From CAVSCD01 sp963726335 (GTDB taxonomy: Bacteria > Acidobacteriota > Aminicenantia > Aminicenantales > UBA8522): a stretch of DNA of 64,000 nt. The stretch is taken from assembly GCA_963726335.1 (NCBI GenBank), contig CAVSCD010000010.1, positions 572,117-636,116 of the forward strand. Reading direction: 5' to 3'. Under the pieces are notes generated by a model. It was not told the origin of the DNA, searched no databases, and saw nothing but the letters and a program-made list of their open reading frames with translations. The translations under genes were made by a program, and so were the position numbers. Below, one piece after another: positions 1 through 8,625 of the stretch. Numbering within the stretch: position 1 is the first letter of the stretch; every line of letters starts with the position of its first letter.

Positions 1-702
1 CGAATCGACGGCGAACTCGCGGCGCTCGACTGTGGCGGCCGTTTGGTAATCCTTGGCGTACCGTTTCGCGAAGGCAGCGGCGGTCCAGGGATCGGAGGAG
101 TAGGAGGGGCACTGAACCGAGTCCAGCCAGAGCCCGTCGACTCCGTAGTCCTTGACCAGCTCTTCGATCTGTCGGCGCACCACGGCGCGGAAAGGCGAGT
201 GCACGCTGAGCAGCGCACAGGGCCACGGCCGGGGATAGGTGATGATCCGGCCGCGTCCGTCGCGCGCCGCATACTTCTCGAACTCAGGATTGCCATCATA
301 GAAGGTATTGAAGTAGACGACCAGTCGGAGACCCTGGCGGCGGCACTCGGGCGCCAACTCGCCCAGGAAGTCGCGGCTGGTCTGGTAAGAGGTCGTGGCG
401 GTCTTGCGGAAGACCAGCCCGTCGATCCACTTGTCATACCAGATGACGGTGGCCGCTCCGGCGGCCTTAAGGCGGGTGACCAGGGCGCGGGCATCGAAGT
501 TCTTCCCGATACCGGTGCGCCACTGGTCGATGGTATAGCCCGAGTGTTGGGGATCTTTGATGAAACCGACCATGACGCTCATCTGCGGCGGGCGGTAGAA
601 TTCGGCGCGGCCGAAATCCTGGCGATTCTTCGTCGCCAGAGTCTGTGAGAAGGCGATGGGAATGGCGGACAAGGCCGCTATAAGTAGCCAGCGACGATCC
701 AT
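1..702 (-). CDS. Secreted glycoside-hydrolase-like protein, 3' end outside window
   Basis: The reverse strand is open from an ATG at 702 to the window edge (234 codons), preceded by a GGAGG ribosome site nine bases upstream. The first ~19 residues form a signal peptide (MDRRWLLIAALSAIPIAFS), so the product is exported. The mature part looks like one side of a TIM barrel of the alpha-L-fucosidase / hypothetical glycosyl hydrolase (GHL6-like) type: GFIKDPQHSG near residue 46, GAATVIWYDKW (beta strand), LRLVVYFNTFYDGNP and VDGLWLDSVQCPSY, where the Asp after GLWL sits where such families carry a catalytic or substrate-contacting acid. I infer a polysaccharide- or glycan-active enzyme; substrate cannot be told and the C-terminus is missing. 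It lies just downstream of the GLW-repeat gene on the same strand, so the two may be co-transcribed. Confidence 0.6.
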   Translation of the reverse strand, partial: MDRRWLLIAALSAIPIAFSQTLATKNRQDFGRAEFYRPPQMSVMVGFIKDPQHSGYTIDQWRTGIGKNFDARALVTRLKAAGAATVIWYDKWIDGLVFRKTATTSYQTSRDFLGELAPECRRQGLRLVVYFNTFYDGNPEFEKYAARDGRGRIITYPRPWPCALLSVHSPFRAVVRRQIEELVKDYGVDGLWLDSVQCPSYSSDPWTAAAFAKRYAKDYQTAATVERREFAVDS

Positions 703-735
703 GGACTTACCTCCAACTGAGAGGAAGCCGACGCC

Positions 736-2077
736 TCAGCCGTTGCTGTCCGGGCTGGCCGCCGACAACTGACTCCAGGTCCCCGTGTTGGCGTGATACC
801 GCCAGAGGCCGCTCGTGCCGAAATCGACCATCAGAGTCGAGTCATAGCCGTCATTAAAATAATCACCGGCCACCATGAACACGGGATTGAAAGTGCTGAG
901 CTGGGTCCAGCTCTGGTCCGTATCATCGTAGAGCCAGAGCCCGTTCGATCCGAAATCGACCGCAATTTCCCGGTCGCCGCTTGTTTCCGTATCGCCATCG
1001 ATGTCCAGGGGCTCGACAAAGCCGTGGGCAGTCGGGCGTCCAGTTATGGAGCTTGGTCAGGGAACCCGGCCAGACGCCGGGTTTCCAGAGCCACAGCCCG
1101 GCCGGGGTCGAGAAATGCCTGATGAAGAGCTCGGTGACCGAGTCGCCGCCGAAATTGACCGCGCGGACCCCGTCGACGAGATCGGCGTCGATCTGGTGCC
1201 AGTCCCTTGAATCTCCGACATACATCCAGAGGCCCAGAGTATCGAAATCGATGACCAGGTCATCGAAGGTCCCGCCGGTGAACCTCGCCGAGACGTGGTC
1301 GTCCTCCTCGGTGACGGTCCCCGTGAGCTGATCATACTGCGGTGTCCCGGAGAACCAGAGCCGCCAGACTCCCTGAGTCGGGAACAGGGCGCAGGCCTCG
1401 GTGGTCGTGCCCCTGATGGTATTCATCTCCAAGCCGACGGTCATGTCCAGTCCCGATACCTTGAGCCAGCTCTGACCGTTATGGTACTCGTGGCGCCACA
1501 GCCCGGCGCTGGCGAAATCGACGTAAAGCTCCAGCGGGGCGTCGTCGTCATCGTTGACGGTGAAGCCTCCCCCGGTGCTGCTGAAACCGCTGATCTGAGT
1601 CCAGGTGCCGGGATAGCCGTTGTATTCCCAAACCCAGACGCCATAATAGGGGAAGGAGGCGATGAGCTCGGCGTCGGTGGTCGTGGCCCCGATCGTGCCG
1701 CTGATCATCCAGTAGGGGTTCTGGTTGCTGATCTGGTGCCAGGTATTGTCCCGGACCCAGATGCCGGCGGTGGCGAAATCGACGGCCATCTCCTCCCCGA
1801 AACTGCCGGTCGCATTGAAGTTGTCAAAGACGACGCCCCGGTAGTCGAGCGAGCCGTTGCCGGGATACTGGACGGCCGCCTGCTCGCGGCGGAGCTTCTC
1901 CTCGCTCGGCGGTCCGGGCGGCGGCGCGTCGTAGCCCATGATTTTCTCGCCTTGGCTGTAGGTCCGCGCGGTCTGCGGATGGAATCGATCGTCCGGGCTT
2001 GATTTGCGGGCCTCGACGATCGGACTCAGGACGGCCAGCACGGCGACAAACCACAGGATCGTCATAACCTTTTTCAT
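736..2077 (-). CDS. Secreted GLW-repeat protein (beta-propeller-like), frameshifted
   Basis: The start is the ATG at 2077 behind an AAAGGAGGAG ribosome site, followed by a signal peptide (MKKVMTILWFVAVLAVLSPIVEA). The mature protein is about eight repeats of ~45 residues, each with a hydrophobic strand, then a VDFG..GLW or GVW box, then a W.QIS/LSG box. Such regular W-rich repeats suggest a beta-propeller or stacked beta-sheet, but no named family is certain. The open frame runs wrongly to 923. A one-base shift near 1025-1035 restores two further repeats (IAVDFGSNGLWLYDD and LMVDFGTSGLWRY) and ends at TGA 736-738, so the natural product is about 446 residues. The 1342-base span is 3n+1, as expected for one inserted base. 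Function unknown; probably cell surface or periplasmic. Confidence 0.72.
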
Positions 2078-2195
2078 GATGGCATCTCCTCCTTTTCCAT
2101 AGCTATCCCAAATGATTTTTTAGGAGCTTCCTTTTTTGCGCGTCGCAGAGATCACGCCCTCCGCGCTTGAAATCGGTACCCGCCTTCACGAGGCG

Positions 2196-2224
2196 ATGAT
2201 ATTACCGGCCCCAACAGGTGTCAA
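2196..2224 (-). promoter_or_regulatory. Sigma-70-like promoter for the GLW-repeat gene
   Basis: On the reverse strand TTGACA (2219-2224) is followed after exactly 17 bases by TATCAT (2196-2201). It leaves a leader of about 110 bases before the ATG at 2077. The -35 is perfect and the -10 matches five of six positions. Confidence 0.55.
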
Positions 2225-2300
2225 GAACTCAGAATTCGGAGGGACGGCGCCCCGGAAGATGGGTTATCGGCCCGGCAGGGAGTTGGGGACGGCGGGAGCC

Positions 2301-5300
2301 TCAGCGGTACTCTTTCCAGCTCTTGATCTGGAGGTCCGCAAGGGACTTGCGGGACACGGCTTCGACGAACCGCCGGGCGAGCTGGACGTTGGTGAACAGC
2401 GGGAATCGGCAAAATCCACCGCCGTCCGGCGGATGATATAGTCGTTGGTCAGCTCTTCTTCCTGGTAATTCTTGGGGATGTTGATGACCAGATCGATCTT
2501 TCCCGACCGCAGAAGATCGAGCACGTTCGGCTTCTCGCCGGATAGCGGCCAGTGGACGAGCTGCGCCGGGATGTCGTTATCGGCCATGAACCGGGCCGTG
2601 CCGCCGGTCGCGTAGAAGTTCACCCCCAGCGCCTGGAGCTTCCGGGTGCTGGGCAGGAACTGCGCCTTGGTCTCGATCGGCCCGGTCGAAAGCAGGATGT
2701 TCTTCACGGGCAGTTTATAGCCAACCGAGAGCAGCGCCTTGAGAAACGCCTCCTCGAAATCGTCGCCCAGGCAGGCGACCTCGCCCGTCGAGGCCATCTC
2801 CACGCCCAGCGTCGGGTCGGCCCCGCTCAGCCGGGTGAAGGAGAACTGGGGCGCCTTGACGCCGACATACTCCAGGTCGAACGCGGAGCGGTCGTACCGC
2901 TGGACAGGATGCTCCATGATGACCCGGGTGGCGATGTCGATGAAGTTGACGTTGAAGATCTTGGAGACGAACGGGAAGCTCCGGGAGGCCCGGAGGTTGC
3001 ACTCGATGACCTTGACGTCGTTGTCCTTGGCCACGAACTGGATGTTGAACGGGCCGTCGATCCGCAGGGCTAGGGAGATCTCGCGGGCGATCTTTTTTAT
3101 CCGGCGGGTCGTCTCGAGGAAGGTCCGCTGGGGCGGCAGGACCATCGTGGCGTCGCCCGAGTGGACGCCGGCGTTCTCGACATGCTCGCTGATGGCGTAG
3201 ACCAGCATCTCGCCGTGCTGGGAGACGGCGTCGATCTCGATCTCTTTCGCGTCGACGATGAATTTCGACATGACCACCGGGTGGTCCGTCGAGATCAGGG
3301 CCGCCTTGCCCAGGTATTTCTCCAGCTCCTCGTCGGTCGAGGCCACGCTCATGGCCGCGCCGCTGAGCACGTAGGATGGGCGGATGAGCACCGGGTAGCC
3401 CGCCTGCTTGGCGAACTCCCGGGCCTTGGCCATCGAGGTCAGCTCGGCCCAGGCCGGTTGGTCGATCTTCAAGCTGTCGAGGAGCTTCGAGAACTTATGA
3501 CGGTCCTCGGCGCCGTCGATGGACAGCGGCGAGGTGCCGAGCACCCGGACGCCCGCGGCGTGGAGCTTCAAGGCCAGGTTGTTCGGGATCTGGCCGCCCA
3601 TGGCGATGATGATGCCCATGGGCTTTTCCTTCTCGTAGATATCCAGGACCGTTTCCAGGCTCAGCTCGTCGAAGTAGAGCTTGTCGCAGACGTCGTAGTC
3701 GGTGCTGACGGTCTCGGGATTGTAGTTCAGCATGATGGTCGTGTAGTTGAGGCGCTTCAGGGTCAGGACGGAGTTCACGCAGCACCAGTCGAACTCGACC
3801 GAGCTGCCGATCCGGTAGGCGCCGCCGCCGAGCACCATGACCGAGTGGCGGTCGTTGAAGGTCAGGTCGTCCTCGCTGCCGTTATAAGTCAGGTAGAGGT
3901 AGTTTGTCCGGGCCGGGTACTCCGCGGCCAGGGTGTCGATCTGCTTGACCGAGGGCGACAGGCCGTAGTTCCGCCGCAGCTCCCGGACGTCGTCTTCCGT
4001 CTGGCCCAGCGCCCGCCCGATCTGGCGGTCCGAGAACCCGAGCTGTTTGGCTTCGAGCATGGTGTCGCTCGGACACCGCTGCTCGCCCACGGCCCGGAGT
4101 CGCGTCTCCATGTCCACGATGTGCCGGATCTTGTGCAGGAACCAGCGGTCGATCCGGGTCAGGTCGTAAATCTCGTCGATCGACAGGCCGGCCTTGAGGG
4201 CCTCGGGGATGGCCAGCAGCCGCATGTCGGTCGGCTGGCCCAGCTCCTCGCGCAGGTCGTCGAACTCGAGGTTCCGGTTGAGGACCATCCCGTCGAGCCC
4301 GGTCTCGAGCATCCGGACGCCCTTCTGGAGGGCCTCCTCGAACCGGCGGCCGATGGCCATGACCTCGCCCACCGATTTCATCCCCGAGCCGATCTTTTTT
4401 GAGACCAGCCGGAACTTCTTGAGGTCCCAGCGGGGGATCTTGACCACCACGTAATCCAGGGCGGGCTCGAAGCTCGACTTGGTGACCCGGGTGATCGAGT
4501 TCGGCAGGTCCACCAGGCTGTGCCCGAGCGCGAGCTTCGTCGCGACCGCCGCCAGGGGATAGCCCGTCGCCTTGGAGGCCAGGGCCGAGCTCCGCGACAG
4601 CCGGGCGTTGATCTCGATGGTGCGGTAGGCCTCGGACTTGGAGTCGAGGGCGTACTGGATATTGCACTCGCCGATGATGCCCAGGTGCCGCACGGTCCGG
4701 ATGGCGATCTCCCTGAGCTTGTGGAACTCGCTGTTGGTCAGCGTCTGGCTCGGGGCGACGACGACGCTCTCGCCGGTATGGATCCCCATCGGGTCGAAAT
4801 TCTCCATGTTGCAGATCGAGAAGCAGTTATCGTATTGGTCGCGGACGATCTCGTATTCGATCTCTTTCCAGCCGAGGAGGTACTCCTCGACCAGGATCTG
4901 GCGGGCATAGGCGAAGGCCTTCTCGGCGCGCTCGGTGAGCTCTTTCTCGTCCCGGCAAAGCCCCGACCCCAGGCCGCCCAGGGCGTAGGCGATCCGGATC
5001 ATGACCGGGTAACCGATCTTCTCGGCCACCCGCAAGGCCTCGGGGAGGCTGGTTACGGCCTGGCTGCGGGGCACGTCGACGTCGATCTCTTTGAGCCGGG
5101 CGACGAACCGCTCGCGGTCCTCGGTATTGACGATCGCCTCGACGGGAGTTCCGAGCACCCGGACGCCGTATTTCTTCGAGAACCCCGCTCTGCTCCAGCT
5201 CGACGCCGCAGTTGAGGGCGGTCTGTCCGCCGAAGCTCAGCAGGATGCCGTCCGGCCTCTCTTTCTCTATGACCTTCTCGACGAAGTAGGGCTTAACCGG

Positions 5301-5495
5301 CAAAAAATAGACTTCGTCGGCCAGGTGATCCGAAGTCTGGATGGTGGCGATGTTCGGGTTGACCAGGATGGTCCGGACATTCTCCTCTTTGAGGGCCTTA
5401 ATAGCCTGGCTCCCGGAATAATCGAATTCCCCCGCCTCGCCGATCTTGAGGGCGGAGCTGCCCAGGATGATGACCGTCTTCGGCTTGTCCATCAT
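2301..5495 (-). CDS. carB: Carbamoyl-phosphate synthase large subunit, two frameshifts
   Basis: CarB makes carbamoyl phosphate from bicarbonate, two ATP and ammonia delivered by CarA, feeding pyrimidine and arginine synthesis. The N-terminus (MMDKPKTVIILGSSALKIGE, with GEFDYSGSQA) reads from 5495. Near 5180, in a GAAGAAATA stretch, the frame slips and continues as KKYGVRVLGTPVEAIV, then both ATP-grasp halves (IRIAYALGGLGSG; VLIRPSYVLSGAAMSV), the oligomerisation region (RRNYGLSPSVKQID, YNYNPETVSTDYD-type motifs) and the MGS-like allosteric domain (FYATGGTARF). A second slip near 2413 hides the true end: FTNVQLARRFVEA to SWKEYR, stop at 2301. Without correction an ORF runs 5158-2264. The two slips cancel: 3195 bases is exactly 1065 codons, the normal CarB size. 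The start overlaps the carA stop by four bases (ATGA), so the pair is translationally coupled. Confidence 0.95.
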
Positions 5496-6580
5496 CCCAG
5501 GAGCCTCCGGAACTCTGCGAACAGGTACCCTGTGTCGACCGGCCCCGGCGTTGCCTCGGGGTGGAACTGCACGCTCCGGAACCTCCCGCCGGCATGCCGG
5601 ATGCCCTCGTTTGTGCCGTCGTTGGCGTTCGTGAACCAGGGCTCCCAGCCCGCCGGCAGGGTCCGGCCGTCGACGGCGAACCCGTGGTTCTGCGACGTGA
5701 TCCGGCAGCGCCGGCTGTCCGCCTCGACGCAGGGCTGGTTCTGGCCGCGGTGGCCGAACTTGAGCTTATAGGTGTCGGCGCCGGCGGCCAGGGCCAGGAT
5801 CTGGTTGCCCATGCAAACGCCGAACACCGGGATGTCTTTCTCCATGACCCGGCGCACGATCTCGACTGTCTCCCGGCACATTTTGGGGTCGCCGGGGCCG
5901 TTCGAGATCACCACCCCGTCGAAGCGCTCCCCGGAGAAATCATAGTTCCAGGGGACACGGCGGACCCTCAGGCCCTGCCCGACGAGGTTCCCGATGATGC
6001 TGAGCTTGACCCCGCAGTCGATAAGCACGACGGTCTTGGCGCCGGTGCCGTACTCGACGGGCTCCCTGACGCTGACTTTTTCCACCAGGTTGACGGCGTT
6101 CGGGTCGGTGAACGGGAGCTCGTCGCTGAAAAAGAGGACGCGGCCGAGCATGGTCCCTTCGTCGCGCAGGCGCTTGGTCAGCATCCGGGTGTCGATGCCG
6201 CAGAGGCCCGGGATCTGGTTTTCCGAAAGCCAGTCCCCCAGGCTGCGGACGGCGTTCCAATGGCTGTGCTCCAGGGAGTATTCCGAAACGATCAGCCCTT
6301 TGATGTGGACCCGGTCCGATTCGAAGTTCCGCTCCAGCCCGTCGATGATCCTGGAGGCGGGGACGCCGTAGTTGCCGATGAGCGGGTACGTCAGGACCAG
6401 GATCTGGCCGTGGTAGGAGGGGTCGGTCAGGGTCTCGGGGTAGCCGACCATGCCCGTATTGAACACCACTTCCCCGGCTACCGACCGGCGAGCGCCGAAA
6501 GAGAAGCCGTGGAAGACGGAACCGTCTTCGAGCTCGAGGCGCGCTTTGGTTCGCTTGTTTTCCACTTGAGTTCGCGCCAT
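5492..6580 (-). CDS. carA: Carbamoyl-phosphate synthase small (glutaminase) subunit
   Basis: CarA hydrolyses glutamine and channels ammonia to CarB in the cytosolic CarAB complex. The 362-residue protein has the usual two halves: an N-terminal CPSase domain (LELEDGSVFHGFSFGA, VVFNTGMVGYPETLTDPSYHGQI split over residues ~15-65) and a class I glutamine amidotransferase domain with ISNGPGDP, the nucleophile Cys in FGVCMGNQILALA, and the His-Glu pair in VQFHPEATPGP. Its length matches the family (about 360-385). It starts at the ATG at 6580 (MARTQVENK) and overlaps carB by four bases. The reverse-strand region upstream carries only a weak TTGTCA element at 6627-6632, opposite the promoter of the divergent gene at 6683. 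Confidence 0.96.
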   Translation of the reverse strand: MARTQVENKRTKARLELEDGSVFHGFSFGARRSVAGEVVFNTGMVGYPETLTDPSYHGQILVLTYPLIGNYGVPASRIIDGLERNFESDRVHIKGLIVSEYSLEHSHWNAVRSLGDWLSENQIPGLCGIDTRMLTKRLRDEGTMLGRVLFFSDELPFTDPNAVNLVEKVSVREPVEYGTGAKTVVLIDCGVKLSIIGNLVGQGLRVRRVPWNYDFSGERFDGVVISNGPGDPKMCRETVEIVRRVMEKDIPVFGVCMGNQILALAAGADTYKLKFGHRGQNQPCVEADSRRCRITSQNHGFAVDGRTLPAGWEPWFTNANDGTNEGIRHAGGRFRSVQFHPEATPGPVDTGYLFAEFRRLLG

Positions 6581-6624
6581 TTTAGCATGTTTCTCCCGAT
6601 TTTCCTAAGGTCGACGCCCTGTTC

Positions 6625-6654
6625 TTGACAAGCATCGCAGGACGCACATATATT
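6625..6654 (+). promoter_or_regulatory. Sigma-70-like promoter upstream of the Tat-exported isomerase-like gene
   Basis: TTGACA (6625-6630), 18-base spacer, TATATT (6649-6654). Transcription would start near 6661, just ahead of the AAGGAG ribosome site at 6671-6676. A TTGTCA on the opposite strand overlaps it, so carA and this gene may share a divergent control region. Confidence 0.55.
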
Positions 6655-6682
6655 GGGAATTCAGGCGAGTAAGGAGATATGC

Positions 6683-8251
6683 ATGAAAGGGAAAAACCGA
6701 AATTCTGAGATTCCCGTCGGCTGCGCCCTCCGCGGCGTGAGCAGGCGTCAATTCCTGGCCGGCTGCGCGGCCTGCGCCGGCGCCGCCGGACTGGCCGGAG
6801 CGCCCCGCTGGCTAAGGGCGGCCGGCCGGGGGCCGACGATCCGGATCATCTATGCGCTCCATGCCGCCAAGCAGGACCGGCCGGACTGGCCGAACATCGG
6901 GTTCGATTTCACGCCCGTCATGGACGAAATCACGCTGGGGCTTCGCGCCAGATTCCCGGAATATACGTTCGTGTCGTCGCTTTCGACCGGCGAGGAACAG
7001 ACCAAGAAGATCCTTGAAGTGGACGGGCCCCAGAACCTCGACGGCTACATCGTCTATCAGATGAACGCCTGGAACCGGGTCGCCCAGACGGTGGTTCCCA
7101 CGGGCAAACCCGTGCTCTATGCCGATTTCCAGTTCGGCGGGAGCGGCGGGTTCCTTGTTTATTCCGCCGGGTTCATCAGGGCGGGCGCAAAGAATTTCGG
7201 GTTTGTCGCCTCGTCGCGACGGGAGGACCTGTTCGAAGCCGTAAAGTGTTTCGAGGCGGCCCGAGACGGCGGCCCGTCCTACGACTTCGCTGCCGCCGTG
7301 GCCAAGACGAGGATCGCCGGAACACCCCGGCCCGGCGACCTCGCCGGCAACCCGGACAAGCTCCAAACGCTGGCGGCCGCCGAAGCCCTCCGCCTGATGG
7401 CCGCTTCCAAGATCATCGCCGTCCGCGGCCCGGAAGCCGAGCCGGCGACGACGATGATGGGCATTCCGGTTGTCTACATCCCGTTCTCCGAGCTGAACGA
7501 CGCCTGGGCCGCCGCCGACAAGGGCGAGGCGGCCAAGATCGCGGACCGCTGGATCAAGTCGGCCGCGCTGGTCGAGGGCGTGTCCCGCGACGAGCTGGTC
7601 AACTCGGCGGCGATGTACATCGGCCAGAAGGCCGTGCTCAAGAAGCACACGGCCAACGCCATCACCATCAACTGCCTGGGCGGATTCTACGGGGGACACA
7701 TCCACGCCTACCCCTGCCTCGGGTTCCACCAGCTTCTCAACGAAGGCCTGGTGGGGGCCTGCGAGTGCGATGTCCCCTCGACCGCGGCGATGGTCGCGGG
7801 GTCGGCCCTGACCAAGGGACGGCCGGGGTACATCTCCGACCCGGTCATCGACACCGCGAAACGTCAGATCATCTACGCCCACTGCGTGGCCTCGAACCGG
7901 CCCTTCGGGCCGAAGGGCGAGGTCTATCCGTTCGAGATCCTCACCCATTCGGAAGACCGGCAAGGCGCCTCCGTCCGCGTCATCCTGCCGCCGGACTACA
8001 TGACGACGACAATCGAGATCTCCGACCCGCGGAAGGAGATCATCTTCCACCAGGCCAAAGCCGTCGGGAACGACCCTGATGACCGGGCCTGCCGGACGAA
8101 GCTGGCCGCCGAGCCCAAGGGCGACATCGAAAAGCTCTTCACCATGTGGGACAAGTGGGGCTGGCACCGCGTGACTTTCTACGGCGATCTCAGGGAGCCG
8201 GTGTTCGGGCTGGCCAAGGCCCTGGGCTGGACGGTCGTCGAAGAAGCGTGA
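6683..8251 (+). CDS. Tat-exported protein with L-fucose-isomerase-like fold (putative)
   Basis: I chose the ATG at 6683 rather than 6653 because it has AAGGAG five to seven bases upstream; 6653 lies within the promoter. The N-terminus carries a twin-arginine signal (GVSRRQFLAGCAACAGAAGL, about residues 17-36), so the protein is exported folded, and the Cys pair in the h-region could even be lipidated. The body (ALHAAKQDRPDWPNIGFDF; MDEITLGLRARFPEYTF; later GFYGGHIHAYPCLGFHQL, GACECDVPSTAAMVAGSAL and a final FYGDLREPVFGLAKALGW) resembles the domains of L-fucose/L-arabinose isomerase-like proteins, with E..D and C/H residues available for metal binding. I recognise the fold only loosely; sugar isomerase activity in the periplasm would be unusual, and the substrate is unknown. 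Length 522 residues. Confidence 0.5.
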   Translation: MKGKNRNSEIPVGCALRGVSRRQFLAGCAACAGAAGLAGAPRWLRAAGRGPTIRIIYALHAAKQDRPDWPNIGFDFTPVMDEITLGLRARFPEYTFVSSLSTGEEQTKKILEVDGPQNLDGYIVYQMNAWNRVAQTVVPTGKPVLYADFQFGGSGGFLVYSAGFIRAGAKNFGFVASSRREDLFEAVKCFEAARDGGPSYDFAAAVAKTRIAGTPRPGDLAGNPDKLQTLAAAEALRLMAASKIIAVRGPEAEPATTMMGIPVVYIPFSELNDAWAAADKGEAAKIADRWIKSAALVEGVSRDELVNSAAMYIGQKAVLKKHTANAITINCLGGFYGGHIHAYPCLGFHQLLNEGLVGACECDVPSTAAMVAGSALTKGRPGYISDPVIDTAKRQIIYAHCVASNRPFGPKGEVYPFEILTHSEDRQGASVRVILPPDYMTTTIEISDPRKEIIFHQAKAVGNDPDDRACRTKLAAEPKGDIEKLFTMWDKWGWHRVTFYGDLREPVFGLAKALGWTVVEEA

Positions 8252-8625
8252 GGGGTACTCCGCAAAGGCGACGGGGTGTGCTCGAGGGCCCGCGAATTTC
8301 CCCCGCGCGGAAATTCGCTTAGTCCTAGGCTCGCTCTCCTCTTCGAGGAACCGTGCCCGCTCGCCTCCGGATGACCCTCTTCGCACACGCCCCTCGCCTT
8401 TGGCGGAGAATTTGAATAGATATCGGGGGAACTATTTCCGCTCCGGTTATCGAATGGCCTTCTTCATGACTCCGGTTCTCGCCCGTCGTAAAAAAGAGGG
8501 ACAAGGTGGACTGAAGCGAGGGGGAACCTATTGACTGCCCGAAGCGTATATATTCGTGAGGTGTGGTGCGTACCGATGAACACAAGAGCCTCGGGCCCCG
8601 GAGCGGGCACGGGAGGGCGTCTCCG
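8252..8625. other. Intergenic region, 374 bases
   Basis: It separates the isomerase-like gene from the DUF5916 gene. It holds the hairpin at 8292-8318 and a TTGACT at 8531 with a TATATT 12 bases further on, too close to be a standard promoter. No ORF in it looks like a protein. Confidence 0.4.
8292..8318 (+). terminator. Hairpin after the isomerase-like gene, possible terminator
   Basis: Ten-base perfect arms GCGAATTTCC (8292-8301) and GGAAATTCGC (8309-8318) enclose seven bases. The hairpin lies about 40 bases past the stop codon at 8251. It is followed by TTAGTCC, not a clear T tract, so termination is only a possibility. Confidence 0.35.

Noticed and set aside
3161..4402. A 413-codon forward open frame over carB
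   Set aside because: Antisense shadow rich in Gly, Asp and Val without recognisable domains.
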